Assembly: GCA_016125085.1 (NCBI GenBank)
Contig: WGMM01000007.1
Location: forward strand, 248,001 to 312,000
DNA from: a bacterium
Lineage (GTDB): Bacteria; Planctomycetota; Planctomycetia; Isosphaerales; Isosphaeraceae
Reading direction: 5' to 3'
DNA length: 64,000 bases
The translations under genes were made by a program, and so were the position numbers. This document shows, in pieces, positions 54,649-63,903 of this stretch (its first letter is position 1; every line of letters starts with the position of its first letter). The notes under the pieces are model-generated. The model was not told the DNA's origin and made no database searches. It was given only the letters and a program-made list of their open reading frames with translations.

Positions 54649-55767
54649 TCATTTCGAATTCGGCAATTCCACTTCCGCCAGATAAACGGAAGTCTTGCCT
54701 TCATGGCTCGAATAATAGCTGACCCACAGCTTTCCGTCATGAAATACGAGCCCCGGATAACTGTTGTCTCCGCCGCTGGGCAGGAGCAATTCGGGCTCGT
54801 AACTGGTCGTCGTCATGCGGCCTAGCGCTGTGCGGCTGCCATTTTCGGTGTGTTCGCGTGAGCCTGCGATCATCGAGCCATCCGCCAGAACGATGAAATT
54901 GGGGCCGCCCAGCCGGTGTTTCGTTTCGGTCCAGCTCCAGTCGGTGTAGGGGGGCTTCGAAGTGCCGATCCAGCCGAACTTGTTGCCGGCTTCACGGCGG
55001 ACGAAGGCGACCATCGTATCGTCGGGCAGGAATCGCACCGTCGATTCATTGGCGAAGCCGGGTACGTCGAGATATTTGACGACTTCCCAGTCGAATCCGT
55101 TCGTGCTTTTCACGAGTTTCAATTTCCAGTCCGCCGGCCCCGGTTCGATTTTATCGCCCTTGTCCGCCGCGGCTTTGGCTGCTGTCTGTGTGCGGGCCTG
55201 AGGGATGTAGGAAATGCCCCAGGCAACGTCCTTATGCCATGTGACGCGCCACAGCCAGTCGCCTTCACCCAGCACCCGCTGCGGAGCGGACCAGTTCGAA
55301 CCTTCGTACGAGATCATCACGCGGGGCTGCCGGCCCAGAAGCGTTTTCCCGCCCTTGTAGACCGAACCGCCGGCGACGATCATCAGCTTCCCGTCGGGCA
55401 TGATCGAGAATTTCGGGTCGCGCAGGTCGATGCCGGGTTCGGAAATGTTGGCCGTCGATGTCCATTCCTTGCCGTCCTTGCTGCGCAGAACGCGAATCGT
55501 GCCGTCCCCGCCGACATGGCCTTCGCTTTCCCGGAAAGTGCAATACCATGCATCGCGAAACCGGATCAGATCCGTAAATGCATTATGCTTGCCTTCGTCC
55601 CAGATCTTACGCTCGCTCAGTATTCTCATGCCCGATTTTGTGGCTTCTTCTTCCTGTGCGGACAACGCTCCCGAAATGGAAGTCAACAAGGCTGCGGCGA
55701 GTGCTATCGGCAGGATTCGATCGAAATGGGATTTCATGAGGTTGGAGATTCGAATCTTGAAGTTCAT
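54649..55767 (-). CDS. sialidase-like six-bladed propeller protein, exported
   Basis: A 372-residue protein. The frame is open to 56061; I choose ATG 55767 (MNFKIRISNL), with ATG 55737 (MKSHFDRILP) an alternative, because the signal peptide (LPIALAAALLTSISGALSA) follows. The mature part looks like a sialidase/neuraminidase beta-propeller: Asp-box-like elements IRVLRSKDGKEWTS and KLVKSTNGFDWEVV, an early Arg in DLIRFRDAWYCTFRE, and LDVPGFANESTVRFLPDD. Exo-sialidase activity is plausible but unproved. It is divergent from the sulfatase run with 252 bases between starts. Confidence 0.7.
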   Translation of the reverse strand: MNFKIRISNLMKSHFDRILPIALAAALLTSISGALSAQEEEATKSGMRILSERKIWDEGKHNAFTDLIRFRDAWYCTFRESEGHVGGDGTIRVLRSKDGKEWTSTANISEPGIDLRDPKFSIMPDGKLMIVAGGSVYKGGKTLLGRQPRVMISYEGSNWSAPQRVLGEGDWLWRVTWHKDVAWGISYIPQARTQTAAKAAADKGDKIEPGPADWKLKLVKSTNGFDWEVVKYLDVPGFANESTVRFLPDDTMVAFVRREAGNKFGWIGTSKPPYTDWSWTETKHRLGGPNFIVLADGSMIAGSREHTENGSRTALGRMTTTSYEPELLLPSGGDNSYPGLVFHDGKLWVSYYSSHEGKTSVYLAEVELPNSK

Positions 55768-56019
55768 GGTTTCGATCCGGCTCGGAATCATAGAGAGTTG
55801 ACGGGCTTCGACCGCGTTCGGCCTTTGCGAGGTGTCGGGTGATATGTCAGCGTAATCGTGCCGAATGGGCGAAGCAAGCGCGTGACGGTGGTCGGAACAG
55901 CCGCAATGGGGTTCGCTCAATTCCATGCTGGAGAATCGGCCAGCGAATTTACCTGCTCGATCGGCGACTCCGGTCCGTGTAAGATATCCGGCGGATCGTC
56001 CAACCAGGAGCAGTACCAC

Positions 56020-57609
56020 GTGAAAATGCATGCCAAACACCGACCGAATTCGTTCGGTCAACTTCTCGCTTTCGTTTCGATCGTCTTATCGGGCTGGCAT
56101 GACGTCGGCGCTCAGGAACCAGGGCAGGCACAGCGGCCGGCCAGCCCGAACTTTCTGTTCATCGCCGTAGACGATCTCAACGACTGGGTCGAGCCGCTGG
56201 GCGGACATCCGCAGGCGAAGACGCCGAATTTCCGTCGGCTGGCCGAACGGGGAACGACTTTCACGAACGCTCATTGCCAGTCGCCCTTGTGTAATCCTTC
56301 ACGAACCAGCTTGCTTACCGGGCTTCGGCCGACGACGACCGGCGTGTATGCCCTTCAGCCTAGCATTCGCCAGGTGCCGGGCTTCAAGGACGTCGTCAGT
56401 CTGCCCCAGGCCCTGGCCGCCGGCGGATATCAGACGCTCACGACCGGAAAAATCTGGCACGACGCATATCCCGAGCCGGGGGGCCGGAAGCCGGGCACCG
56501 AGTTTTCGACCTGGGGCCTGCACGGGTCTCACGGCCCATTCCCTTCGGAAAAATTCGTGAAAACGCCCAGTACGATGGCGGCGGTGGATTGGGGCGTATT
56601 TCCGGACAGGGACGAAGCCCTGGGCGACTATCAGGTAGCTTCGTGGGCGATCGAGCGATTGAAATCCGGCATTGAGGATCCATTTTTTCTGGCGGTGGGT
56701 TTCAGGCGACCGCATGTGCCTTGTTTCGCGCCTCAGAAGTGGTTCGATCTCTACCCTGAAAATGCATTGCAATTGCCGAAAGTGAAGGCCGACGACCGGG
56801 CCGATCTGCCGAAATTCGCCGATTATCTGCACTGGGACCTGCCCGAACCACGACTCGTCTGGCTGGAGCGGGAAAATCAGTGGAAGAACCTGGTGCGAAG
56901 TTACCTGGCCTCGATCAGCTTCATGGATGCTCAGCTTGGCCGTCTGCTGGATGCCCTCGAATCTTCCGGACATGCCGACGATACCGTGGTCGTGCTCTGG
57001 TCGGACCACGGCTGGCATCTGGGCGAAAAAGCGATCACGGGCAAGAACACCCTCTGGGACCGCTCGACCCGGGTGCCGATGATCTGGTCCGGGCCGGGAA
57101 TCATTTCTGGTGGCCGCTGCGACGAGCCTGTCGAACTGCTTGACATTTACCCGACATTATTGGAACTGGCCGGGTTGCCAGCCCGGCCGGCTCTGGAAGG
57201 GCTTAGCCTGGTGCCACAGTTGCGACATGCGGCTACACCACGTACGAGACCTGCACTGACGACGCACGGGCCGGGCAATCATGGTCTCAGGGCTCGCGAC
57301 TGGCGTTATATTCGCTATGCCGACGGCTCCGAAGAACTTTATGACATGCGGGTTGACCCGAACGAATGGAATAACCTGGCCGGCGAAGCGAAATATGCTG
57401 AAGTGAAGGCCGATCTGGCCCGCTGGCTGCCCGTCAGGAACGCCCCGCCAGCTCCGGGAAGCGTTTCCAGGCTGATCGAAATGAAACCCGACGGAATCTA
57501 CTGGGAAACGAAAATGATCGATTCGAAAGCCCCGTTGCCTGGAACGGTCTTCGAGACGGATGCGGCATCGAAGCCGGTCGAATCACGACCAGAAAAGGCA
57601 AGCCGATGA
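56020..57609 (+). CDS. sulfatase, iduronate-2-sulfatase-like
   Basis: A 529-residue exported sulfatase. A GTG at 56020 follows AGGAG by ten bases; ATG 56026 is in frame. The metal pair is in FLFIAVDDLNDW (Asp51, Asp52). The formylglycine site is Cys91 in LCNPSRTSLLTG, needing the sulfatase-modifying enzyme. GKIWHDAYPEP, RPHVPCFAPQKWFDLY and LWSDHGWHLGEK match the iduronate-2-sulfatase/choline-sulfatase branch. Its stop overlaps the start of the next sulfatase (ATGA). Substrate probably a sulfated polysaccharide. Confidence 0.9.
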   Translation: MKMHAKHRPNSFGQLLAFVSIVLSGWHDVGAQEPGQAQRPASPNFLFIAVDDLNDWVEPLGGHPQAKTPNFRRLAERGTTFTNAHCQSPLCNPSRTSLLTGLRPTTTGVYALQPSIRQVPGFKDVVSLPQALAAGGYQTLTTGKIWHDAYPEPGGRKPGTEFSTWGLHGSHGPFPSEKFVKTPSTMAAVDWGVFPDRDEALGDYQVASWAIERLKSGIEDPFFLAVGFRRPHVPCFAPQKWFDLYPENALQLPKVKADDRADLPKFADYLHWDLPEPRLVWLERENQWKNLVRSYLASISFMDAQLGRLLDALESSGHADDTVVVLWSDHGWHLGEKAITGKNTLWDRSTRVPMIWSGPGIISGGRCDEPVELLDIYPTLLELAGLPARPALEGLSLVPQLRHAATPRTRPALTTHGPGNHGLRARDWRYIRYADGSEELYDMRVDPNEWNNLAGEAKYAEVKADLARWLPVRNAPPAPGSVSRLIEMKPDGIYWETKMIDSKAPLPGTVFETDAASKPVESRPEKASR

Positions 57610-59105
57610 ATCGATTCGAAGTTCGAACTCGAATTCGGTCCGGGTACCTGTTCGGAATTCCGATTCGATGGGCGATTCTTCTCAACTTCGGTCTTTGGGC
57701 GAATGCAGTGTTCGCAGCGGATCGGCCGAATATTCTGCTGATCGTGGCTGACGATCTGGGGGCCCGCGACCTGGGCTGTTACGGCTCGGATCTCCATGAA
57801 TCGCCTGTTCTGGACGATCTTGCGAAAAACGCCATCAAATTCGAACGGGCCTATGCACCTTCCCCGGTTTGCACGCCGACCCGGGCATCCCTGATGACGG
57901 GTCAGCATCCGGCTCGGCTGGGCATTACGATCTGGTCGGAAGGAGCTTCGAAGCCGGATCGATCACGCCCTTTATTGCCTGGCGATTCGCTGGATCATCT
58001 CCCGCAGAAATATGTCACGTTGGCGGAAAAATTGGGCTCAGCCGGTTATCGCACGGCCGTCGTAGGCAAATGGCATCTGGGCGATGGCGACATGGCGGCG
58101 GAGACTCAGGGATTCGAAGTCGCCATCGGCGGCACACGCTGGGGCGCGCCACCCACGTTTTTCTGGCCCTATAAAAATGACACCCGGTTTCGGGACGAAT
58201 TCCGATACGTGCCTGGCCTTCCGTTCGGTCGGCGAGGAGACTATCTCACGGACGCATTGACTTCCGCAGCGATGCGCGTGATCGACGATGCCGGAGACGA
58301 TCCGTTCTTTCTCTATCTGGCTCATTATGCCCCTCATACGCCGATCGAGGCACCGGAAGATCTGGTCCGTAAATACGAGTCGAAAATTCAGGATCACCTT
58401 CGGCATCGGAATCCGACTTATGCCGCGATGATCGAGAATCTCGATGCCAACGTCGGTCGTGTGATCGATCATCTCAAACGCAATGGAAAATACGAAAACA
58501 CGCTGATCGTATTCACGTCCGACAACGGCGGATTTCTCGGCGATCCGAAGGGACGCAATGGAGTCGTTACCACGAACGCGCCGCTGCGTAGCGGAAAAGG
58601 CTCGGCCTATGAAGGTGGCATTCGTGTGCCCCTGATCATGAAACTTCCGGCGGGATCAGTCTCAGAGCCAGATGCGATTCGCGCCAGGATAATCGAAGAA
58701 AGAGTGCTTTTGACGGACTTGCATTTTGTGATTCTGGACCTCGCCGGGCTCGATCCGCTTCCTGCGGGAACGATTGCGGACGGTATTGACTGGGCAGGGA
58801 ATCTGACGAATACGGAAAAGCCCTGGCCGAATCGTCCGTTGTATTTTCACTACCCGCATTATTACGAGACCACGACACCCGTTTCGGCCATGATCGATGG
58901 CGATCACAAACTGTTGCATTATACGGAGGACGGACATACGGAGGTTTATGACCTCTCTTCCGATCCCGGCGAAATGAAGGACATTTCAGCGGCCGATCCG
59001 CATAGAACCGCCAGGGTACTTGCTATGCTCAACCATTGGAAGTCCGAAGTCGGCGCGAAAGAGCCAACGCCCAATCCGCAGTTCGGAAAGGAATCCGGAA
59101 AATGA
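57606..59105 (+). CDS. sulfatase, arylsulfatase A/GALNS-like
   Basis: A 499-residue exported sulfatase. The membrane-like leader (WAILLNFGLWANAVFAAD) precedes RPNILLIVADDLGARDLGCYG with the metal Asp pair. The formylglycine cysteine is Cys89 in CTPTRASLMTGQHPARLG. Also GKWHLGDGDMAAETQGF, IVFTSDNGG and the C-terminal strand YDLSSDPGEMKDIS. It overlaps both neighbouring sulfatases by four bases, so the three are translated from one coupled message. Confidence 0.92.
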   Translation: MNRFEVRTRIRSGYLFGIPIRWAILLNFGLWANAVFAADRPNILLIVADDLGARDLGCYGSDLHESPVLDDLAKNAIKFERAYAPSPVCTPTRASLMTGQHPARLGITIWSEGASKPDRSRPLLPGDSLDHLPQKYVTLAEKLGSAGYRTAVVGKWHLGDGDMAAETQGFEVAIGGTRWGAPPTFFWPYKNDTRFRDEFRYVPGLPFGRRGDYLTDALTSAAMRVIDDAGDDPFFLYLAHYAPHTPIEAPEDLVRKYESKIQDHLRHRNPTYAAMIENLDANVGRVIDHLKRNGKYENTLIVFTSDNGGFLGDPKGRNGVVTTNAPLRSGKGSAYEGGIRVPLIMKLPAGSVSEPDAIRARIIEERVLLTDLHFVILDLAGLDPLPAGTIADGIDWAGNLTNTEKPWPNRPLYFHYPHYYETTTPVSAMIDGDHKLLHYTEDGHTEVYDLSSDPGEMKDISAADPHRTARVLAMLNHWKSEVGAKEPTPNPQFGKESGK

Positions 59106-60496
59106 AGCCAGTGAATCCGACCGTTGCGATCATATCGGTTCTCTTGTCGCTCGCGGGGTTTCAGGCGGCTTTCGGTAACGATCGGAACTCCCGGCCAAAT
59201 ATCGTGTTCGTTCTGGTCGACGATCTGGGCAGGAACGACATAGGTTTCGAATCGACGAAGCCTGAAATCGCACCCCGCACGCCGAATATCGATTCGATCT
59301 TCCGGGACGGGGTCTCATTTCGGAACTTTTATGCCAATTCGCCTGTCTGTTCGCCCACTCGCGCATCTCTTATGACTGGTCTATATTCGGACCGTGCCGG
59401 GGTACCCGGTGTTATCCGTCAGAACCTCAGTGACAGTTGGGGTCATTTGCGGCCAGATGTGACGACGCTGCCCGAAATTCTGAAATCGCAAGGATATGCC
59501 ACCTTCATGGTCGGCAAATGGCATTTGGGCTATTCGAAACCGAACCGCCCTGTGGATCGTGGGTTCGAATCGTTCCGAGGTTTCCTCGGAGATATGATGG
59601 ACAATTATTTCGATCATCGACGTGGCGGCATCAACTGGATGCGTCATAACGAAACCGAAATCGATCCGCCAGGGCATGCAACGGATTTGTTTTCCGATTG
59701 GGCCGTCGAAGCGGTCCGGGAGGGAGCGACCGCGAATCGGCCGTTCTTTCTCTACCTGGCATACAATGCTCCGCATTCACCGATTCAGCCGCCACCGAAA
59801 ATGCTCGAAAAAGTGAAATCCGAACGCCCTCATCTTGGCGAGAAGCGAGCATCTCTGGTTGCATTGATCGAGCATCTCGACGATGGTGTCGGTCGAGTGC
59901 TGGCTGCCATTCGTGAGGCCGGAATCGAACGCCAGACTCTCGTGATATTCACTTCCGATAATGGAGGTCAACTTGATCTGGGGGCGGACAACGGACCATG
60001 GCGGGGCACGAAGGGGGAAACCTTCGAAGGGGGCCTGAGAGTCGTTTGTGGGGCTCGCTGGCCCGAGCGAGTTCCCGCGGGATTGAAATCGAACGTCGTT
60101 TCCATGACAGCCGACTGGTATGCGACCCTGGCCGAGATTGTGGGGGCCGATCATTCGAAACTCGATCTCGATGCGAAGAGCTTGATGAGGCCCCTGATTC
60201 ATCCTTCCGACACAGCCGGATTCGATGATCGAGAGATCTATTTCGTTCGGCGCGAGGGTGGTCCGGCCTTCGCCGGCAAAACCATCGAGGGCCTTAGGGC
60301 TGGTCGATGGAAACTGGTACTGAATCGACCGACGGAGCCGATTCGGTTGTTCGACCTCGAAACGGACCCGTTCGAAATGCAGGATCTCGCGGCGAAAAAC
60401 CCCACCAAATTTCGAGAGATGATCGCTCGAATCCAGCTTCATATACAGCGTGGCGGGCAAATCCCCTGGCAATCCCGAACCGGAGTTCAAGAATGA
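59102..60496 (+). CDS. sulfatase, arylsulfatase-like
   Basis: A 464-residue exported sulfatase. Signal peptide cut near FQAAFG-ND, then RPNIVFVLVDDLGRNDIGF, the formylglycine Cys83 in CSPTRASLMTGLYSDRAG, GKWHLGYSKPNRPVDRGF and IFTSDNGG. Similar in plan to the previous gene but well diverged, so likely with a different regiospecificity. Overlaps the NHL gene (ATGATGA). Confidence 0.92.
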   Translation: MKPVNPTVAIISVLLSLAGFQAAFGNDRNSRPNIVFVLVDDLGRNDIGFESTKPEIAPRTPNIDSIFRDGVSFRNFYANSPVCSPTRASLMTGLYSDRAGVPGVIRQNLSDSWGHLRPDVTTLPEILKSQGYATFMVGKWHLGYSKPNRPVDRGFESFRGFLGDMMDNYFDHRRGGINWMRHNETEIDPPGHATDLFSDWAVEAVREGATANRPFFLYLAYNAPHSPIQPPPKMLEKVKSERPHLGEKRASLVALIEHLDDGVGRVLAAIREAGIERQTLVIFTSDNGGQLDLGADNGPWRGTKGETFEGGLRVVCGARWPERVPAGLKSNVVSMTADWYATLAEIVGADHSKLDLDAKSLMRPLIHPSDTAGFDDREIYFVRREGGPAFAGKTIEGLRAGRWKLVLNRPTEPIRLFDLETDPFEMQDLAAKNPTKFREMIARIQLHIQRGGQIPWQSRTGVQE

Positions 60497-61590
60497 TGAT
60501 TCGAAATCGATTCGTAATCATGGCCATGTCGATTCTTTCCGGAATCTGTGTGGAAACGGCTGAAGCAGGCAAGATCTTTCTGCTGGCTGGTGGCGGCGAA
60601 TCCGAGCCACCGTGCAGGGCGACGGACGTAAAATTGAAAGAACCATTTTACGCCGAGCCCGATCCGCAAGGTCGGCTCGTAATCGCTGAAATGGCAGGCG
60701 GCCAGAGGATTCTGAGGATCGACGACACGGGACAGCTCATTCGAATCGCAGGAACCGGCCGGCAGGGCAAACCCGGGAATGCGCCTCAACCAGCTTTGGA
60801 GGCTTCTTTCGATGGTGTGCATAATCATGCGATCGACCGGAAAACGGGTGATATTTATTTCGCGGATACGTGGAATGCCGTCGTCCGCAAATTCGATGCG
60901 GCAACAGGGCATGTCGTGACGATCGCGGGCACGGGCGAAAAAGGAATTTCCGGTGACGGCGGGCCGGCCAGAGAAGCGAAATTCGGCGGTGTCTATTGCG
61001 TGGCGCTTTCGCCCGACGGCACCCGGTTGCATCTTGCGGACCTGCATAATTACGCAATCCGCACGATCGACCTGAAATCGGGTATCGTAAGGCGCACGGC
61101 CGGGAACGGAAGAAAAGGGAGACCGAATGAAGGTGGCATAGCCGTTCAGGAACCGCTTGTCGATCCCCGGGCAGTGGCGGAAGACGGGTCCGGAAATGTG
61201 TATGTGCTGGAACGGGGCGGCAATGCTCTTCGCGTGGTTCGGCCGGACGGCACGATTCGCACAGTCGTCAACGATTCCGGCAAAAAAGGGCAGGGAGGCC
61301 TGGGTGGACCGTCTTCAAGTTGCGAAATGAATGGACCGAAGCATATCGTGATCGGCCGGAACGGTAGCGTGTTGATCGCGGATGCCGAGAATCACCGGAT
61401 TTTGCGGTATCGGCCAGATTCGGCGGATGTCGTACTCGTGGCGGGCACAGGTGTCGCGGGAAAGGATGGAATCGGCGGTCCGCCGGAGAAAGCCGGGCTT
61501 AACCGGCCGCACGGTATTTTCGAAACGCCGGACGGCACGATCTTCGTGACGGACAGTTACAATGACCGTGTCCTCAAAATCACCCCTTGA
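60493..61590 (+). CDS. NHL-repeat beta-propeller protein, exported
   Basis: A 365-residue protein with a signal peptide (MMIRNRFVIMAMSILSGICV, cut near AEAG). It is built of NHL repeats: DGVHNHAIDRKTGDIYFADTWNAVVRKFDAATG, GVYCVALSPDGTRLHLADLHNYAIRTID, and a last DGTIFVTDSYNDRVLKI, with VTIAGTGEKGISGDGGPA between blades. No catalytic residues. Coupled to the sulfatase operon by a four-base overlap, so it probably binds glycan or scaffolds the enzymes. Confidence 0.88.
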   Translation: MMIRNRFVIMAMSILSGICVETAEAGKIFLLAGGGESEPPCRATDVKLKEPFYAEPDPQGRLVIAEMAGGQRILRIDDTGQLIRIAGTGRQGKPGNAPQPALEASFDGVHNHAIDRKTGDIYFADTWNAVVRKFDAATGHVVTIAGTGEKGISGDGGPAREAKFGGVYCVALSPDGTRLHLADLHNYAIRTIDLKSGIVRRTAGNGRKGRPNEGGIAVQEPLVDPRAVAEDGSGNVYVLERGGNALRVVRPDGTIRTVVNDSGKKGQGGLGGPSSSCEMNGPKHIVIGRNGSVLIADAENHRILRYRPDSADVVLVAGTGVAGKDGIGGPPEKAGLNRPHGIFETPDGTIFVTDSYNDRVLKITP

Positions 61591-61615
61591 GTCATCGAGG
61601 AGATTGCTTGCTGAC

Positions 61616-62233
61616 ATGGCTCGAAAACGTCCTGAACACGATCCCTGGGCTGAAGCGACCCGGCATTTGAAATCGGCCGATCCGAAGCTGGTTCCGCTGA
61701 TCGAAAAAGTCGGCCCGTGCACATTAAGACCGGCGGAAGATCTGCTGGCAACGCTCGCGAATTCGATCGTCGCTCAGCAGATCTCGGCCAAAGCGGCCCG
61801 GTCCATCTTCGACAAGGTGTCCTCAGGCATGAATTCGCCATGGCGGCCTGAGGACTTGAACCGTATGGACGATGAATTCCTCAAATCGTGCGGCGTATCG
61901 CCCCAGAAAAGGGGTTATCTTGCAAGTCTTTTCGAAATTGTCCGAATCGGTAAATTGCATCTGGCGGGATTGCGGGATATGGGCGATGAAGAGGTGATCG
62001 CCGAATTGACGCAGGTCAAAGGGATCGGCCGATGGACGGCGGAAATGTTCCTGATTTTCGCCCTCAATCGGCCCGACGTCCTGCCCATGGCCGACCTGGG
62101 AATCAAAACGGGCCTGCAAAGGCTGTATAAGCTGGATGAAGCTCCGTCTCTATCGGCCGGTGAGGAACTCACGCGGCATTGGCAGCCTTTTCGCAGCGTG
62201 GCCAGTTGGTATCTCTGGCGTATGTTCGATTGA
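61616..62233 (+). CDS. alkA: DNA-3-methyladenine glycosylase II (AlkA-like)
   Basis: A 205-residue cytoplasmic HhH-GPD glycosylase. I choose ATG 61616, 13 bases after GAGGAG; ATG 61562 is in frame and overlaps the NHL gene. Motifs: LANSIVAQQISAKAA, the helix-hairpin-helix LTQVKGIGRWTAEMFLIFAL and the catalytic Asp160 in VLPMADLGIK. It removes alkylated purines. Shorter than E. coli AlkA because the N-terminal domain is missing, as in many bacterial AlkA-like enzymes. Its place behind a secreted-sulfatase operon is probably read-through, not function. Confidence 0.9.
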   Translation: MARKRPEHDPWAEATRHLKSADPKLVPLIEKVGPCTLRPAEDLLATLANSIVAQQISAKAARSIFDKVSSGMNSPWRPEDLNRMDDEFLKSCGVSPQKRGYLASLFEIVRIGKLHLAGLRDMGDEEVIAELTQVKGIGRWTAEMFLIFALNRPDVLPMADLGIKTGLQRLYKLDEAPSLSAGEELTRHWQPFRSVASWYLWRMFD

Positions 62234-62278
62234 AATCGAGCACACGCCAGAGGCTGCGGAAATCCGGATGTAGCAAAG

Positions 62279-63583
62279 TCAGAACCGCAGGAAGATTTTG
62301 TTTTTGTAGAAGAATCGCGCGATCAGAAATACGATCCCGAGTGAGACGAGGGCCTGTACGAGGCCGCCCATTCCCGTTGCGACATTGTCGTTAAGCCATA
62401 CCGAGACATCGCCGCCGACGAGTCGGGCAGCGATCTTGCTATAGCCCATCAGGTTCGAGAGCAGGTAAAGCGTGATGGCGTTCGTTCCGATCCAGACGAA
62501 CGGCCAGGCCCAGAATCGCAGACCGATGACTTCGATGACAAGGTAGAACAGCCCCAGGAGCATCATGCTGAAGCCACCTGCCACGAGCACGAAGGAGCTG
62601 GTCCAGAGTTTTTTGACGATAGGGAATGTGGCGTCCCATTGAAATCCGGCGGCCACCAGGGCTGCGCCGATGCCGAGCAGCGCGAGTGACTTGAGCACGG
62701 GTTTCATTTCCGATTCACGAAGCAGCGTACCGGCCAGGATGCCCAGCAGGGCTGAGGCGATCGCGGGCAACATGCTGAGAATGCCTTCGGGATCGTAAAA
62801 AGTGTCGTACTTTCGGCCAGGAAGGTATCGAAAATCGATGTAATTGGTCAGGTTGTAACCGGGTTCGTAATGACCGCGCGTGGTGCCCTGAACCAGAGAG
62901 AGTAACGTTTGGGGGTCTTCGGTTCCGGCCTGGGCGATCAATGGTGCAAGGGATTCCTTGTTCAGGCGGATGTCCGGAAACGGCACGTAAGTGAGCAGAG
63001 CCCAATAGCCGGCGAGAATTCCGGCCGTGACTGCCAGGATCCGGCCCGGGCGTTTCGGGCCGATGGCCAGGAAAATCAGGGCCGCGCCGCCATAACCGAT
63101 GGCGATGCGCTGGAGCACACCCAGCATACGGATATTTGGCCAGGGGTTGCTCATACCGCCGGAGTAGAAGATGCCGCAGAGGAACAGGAGCAGCGTTCGC
63201 ATCAGGACACGCTTCATGGCCCGGCCACGGCCGCCGTCCTCACAGGCTCGGGAAAGCGAATAGACGGTTGAGACACCGGCCATGAAGACGAATAGAGGAA
63301 AAATGAGGTCATAGAAGTGGAAACCCTGCCACTCCACGTGAGAGAGTTGAGTCGCGAGGGTTTCGGTGACGGGCGATTTGTCCATGCGTTCGAGCGCTCG
63401 GGCCAGGGCGTCGCCGCCGAGGATCCAGAACATGTCGAACCCGCGGAGAGCGTCCAGAGCCATCAGACGGCCGTGGGAACGGGGCTTCGGCGCGACTTCG
63501 GAGAAAGCCGCGGGATCGGAGGCCGGTTCGCCGGCATTCGGCAAAGGTGGCGGGCCGGAGGGTTGAGTTTCGTCAGAAGTCAT
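62279..63583 (-). CDS. HGSNAT-like membrane acyltransferase (DUF5009 type)
   Basis: A 434-residue polytopic protein; I choose ATG 63583 (MTSDETQPSG); 63625 is also possible. A Pro-rich cytoplasmic tail of about 40 residues leads to RLMALDALRGFDMFWILGGD, the signature of the heparan-alpha-glucosaminide N-acetyltransferase/DUF5009 family, then HFYDLIFPLFVFMAGVS and about ten helices. The lysosomal enzyme moves acetyl from acetyl-CoA across the membrane onto glucosamine ends; bacterial members are mostly untested. Convergent with alkA, close to the sulfatases. Confidence 0.82.
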   Translation of the reverse strand: MTSDETQPSGPPPLPNAGEPASDPAAFSEVAPKPRSHGRLMALDALRGFDMFWILGGDALARALERMDKSPVTETLATQLSHVEWQGFHFYDLIFPLFVFMAGVSTVYSLSRACEDGGRGRAMKRVLMRTLLLFLCGIFYSGGMSNPWPNIRMLGVLQRIAIGYGGAALIFLAIGPKRPGRILAVTAGILAGYWALLTYVPFPDIRLNKESLAPLIAQAGTEDPQTLLSLVQGTTRGHYEPGYNLTNYIDFRYLPGRKYDTFYDPEGILSMLPAIASALLGILAGTLLRESEMKPVLKSLALLGIGAALVAAGFQWDATFPIVKKLWTSSFVLVAGGFSMMLLGLFYLVIEVIGLRFWAWPFVWIGTNAITLYLLSNLMGYSKIAARLVGGDVSVWLNDNVATGMGGLVQALVSLGIVFLIARFFYKNKIFLRF

Positions 63584-63903
63584 GGAGGCCGGTTCCGAGT
63601 GGCGTTCGGTTGAGCGGAAGAGCACGGGATCGACACTTATTGATAATGCGGAACTGACCCGGAGTCCATGATTTTTCGGGAAAGGAGCGAATGTGGTCGG
63701 TACGAAAAGGCGGAAAACCCAGGGGAATGGCGGCAGGATTTCTCAGAAAAGGAGCGAAAAATAAGGAAAATTCGCTGATTGGGACTTGCCAGACAGCCGG
63801 AAATTTGCTCTAAGTGAAATTATCTCCTTGAAAAATAGGGTTTTCCTGTCCTGTGATCCGTTCGCAGGCTTGTGGCGCAGCGATCCAGAGAGGCACGAGG
63901 CTG
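63584..63903. other. divergent intergenic region
   Basis: 320 bases between divergent genes, somewhat AT-richer around 63740-63850. No gene or repeat is supported. Confidence 0.35.
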
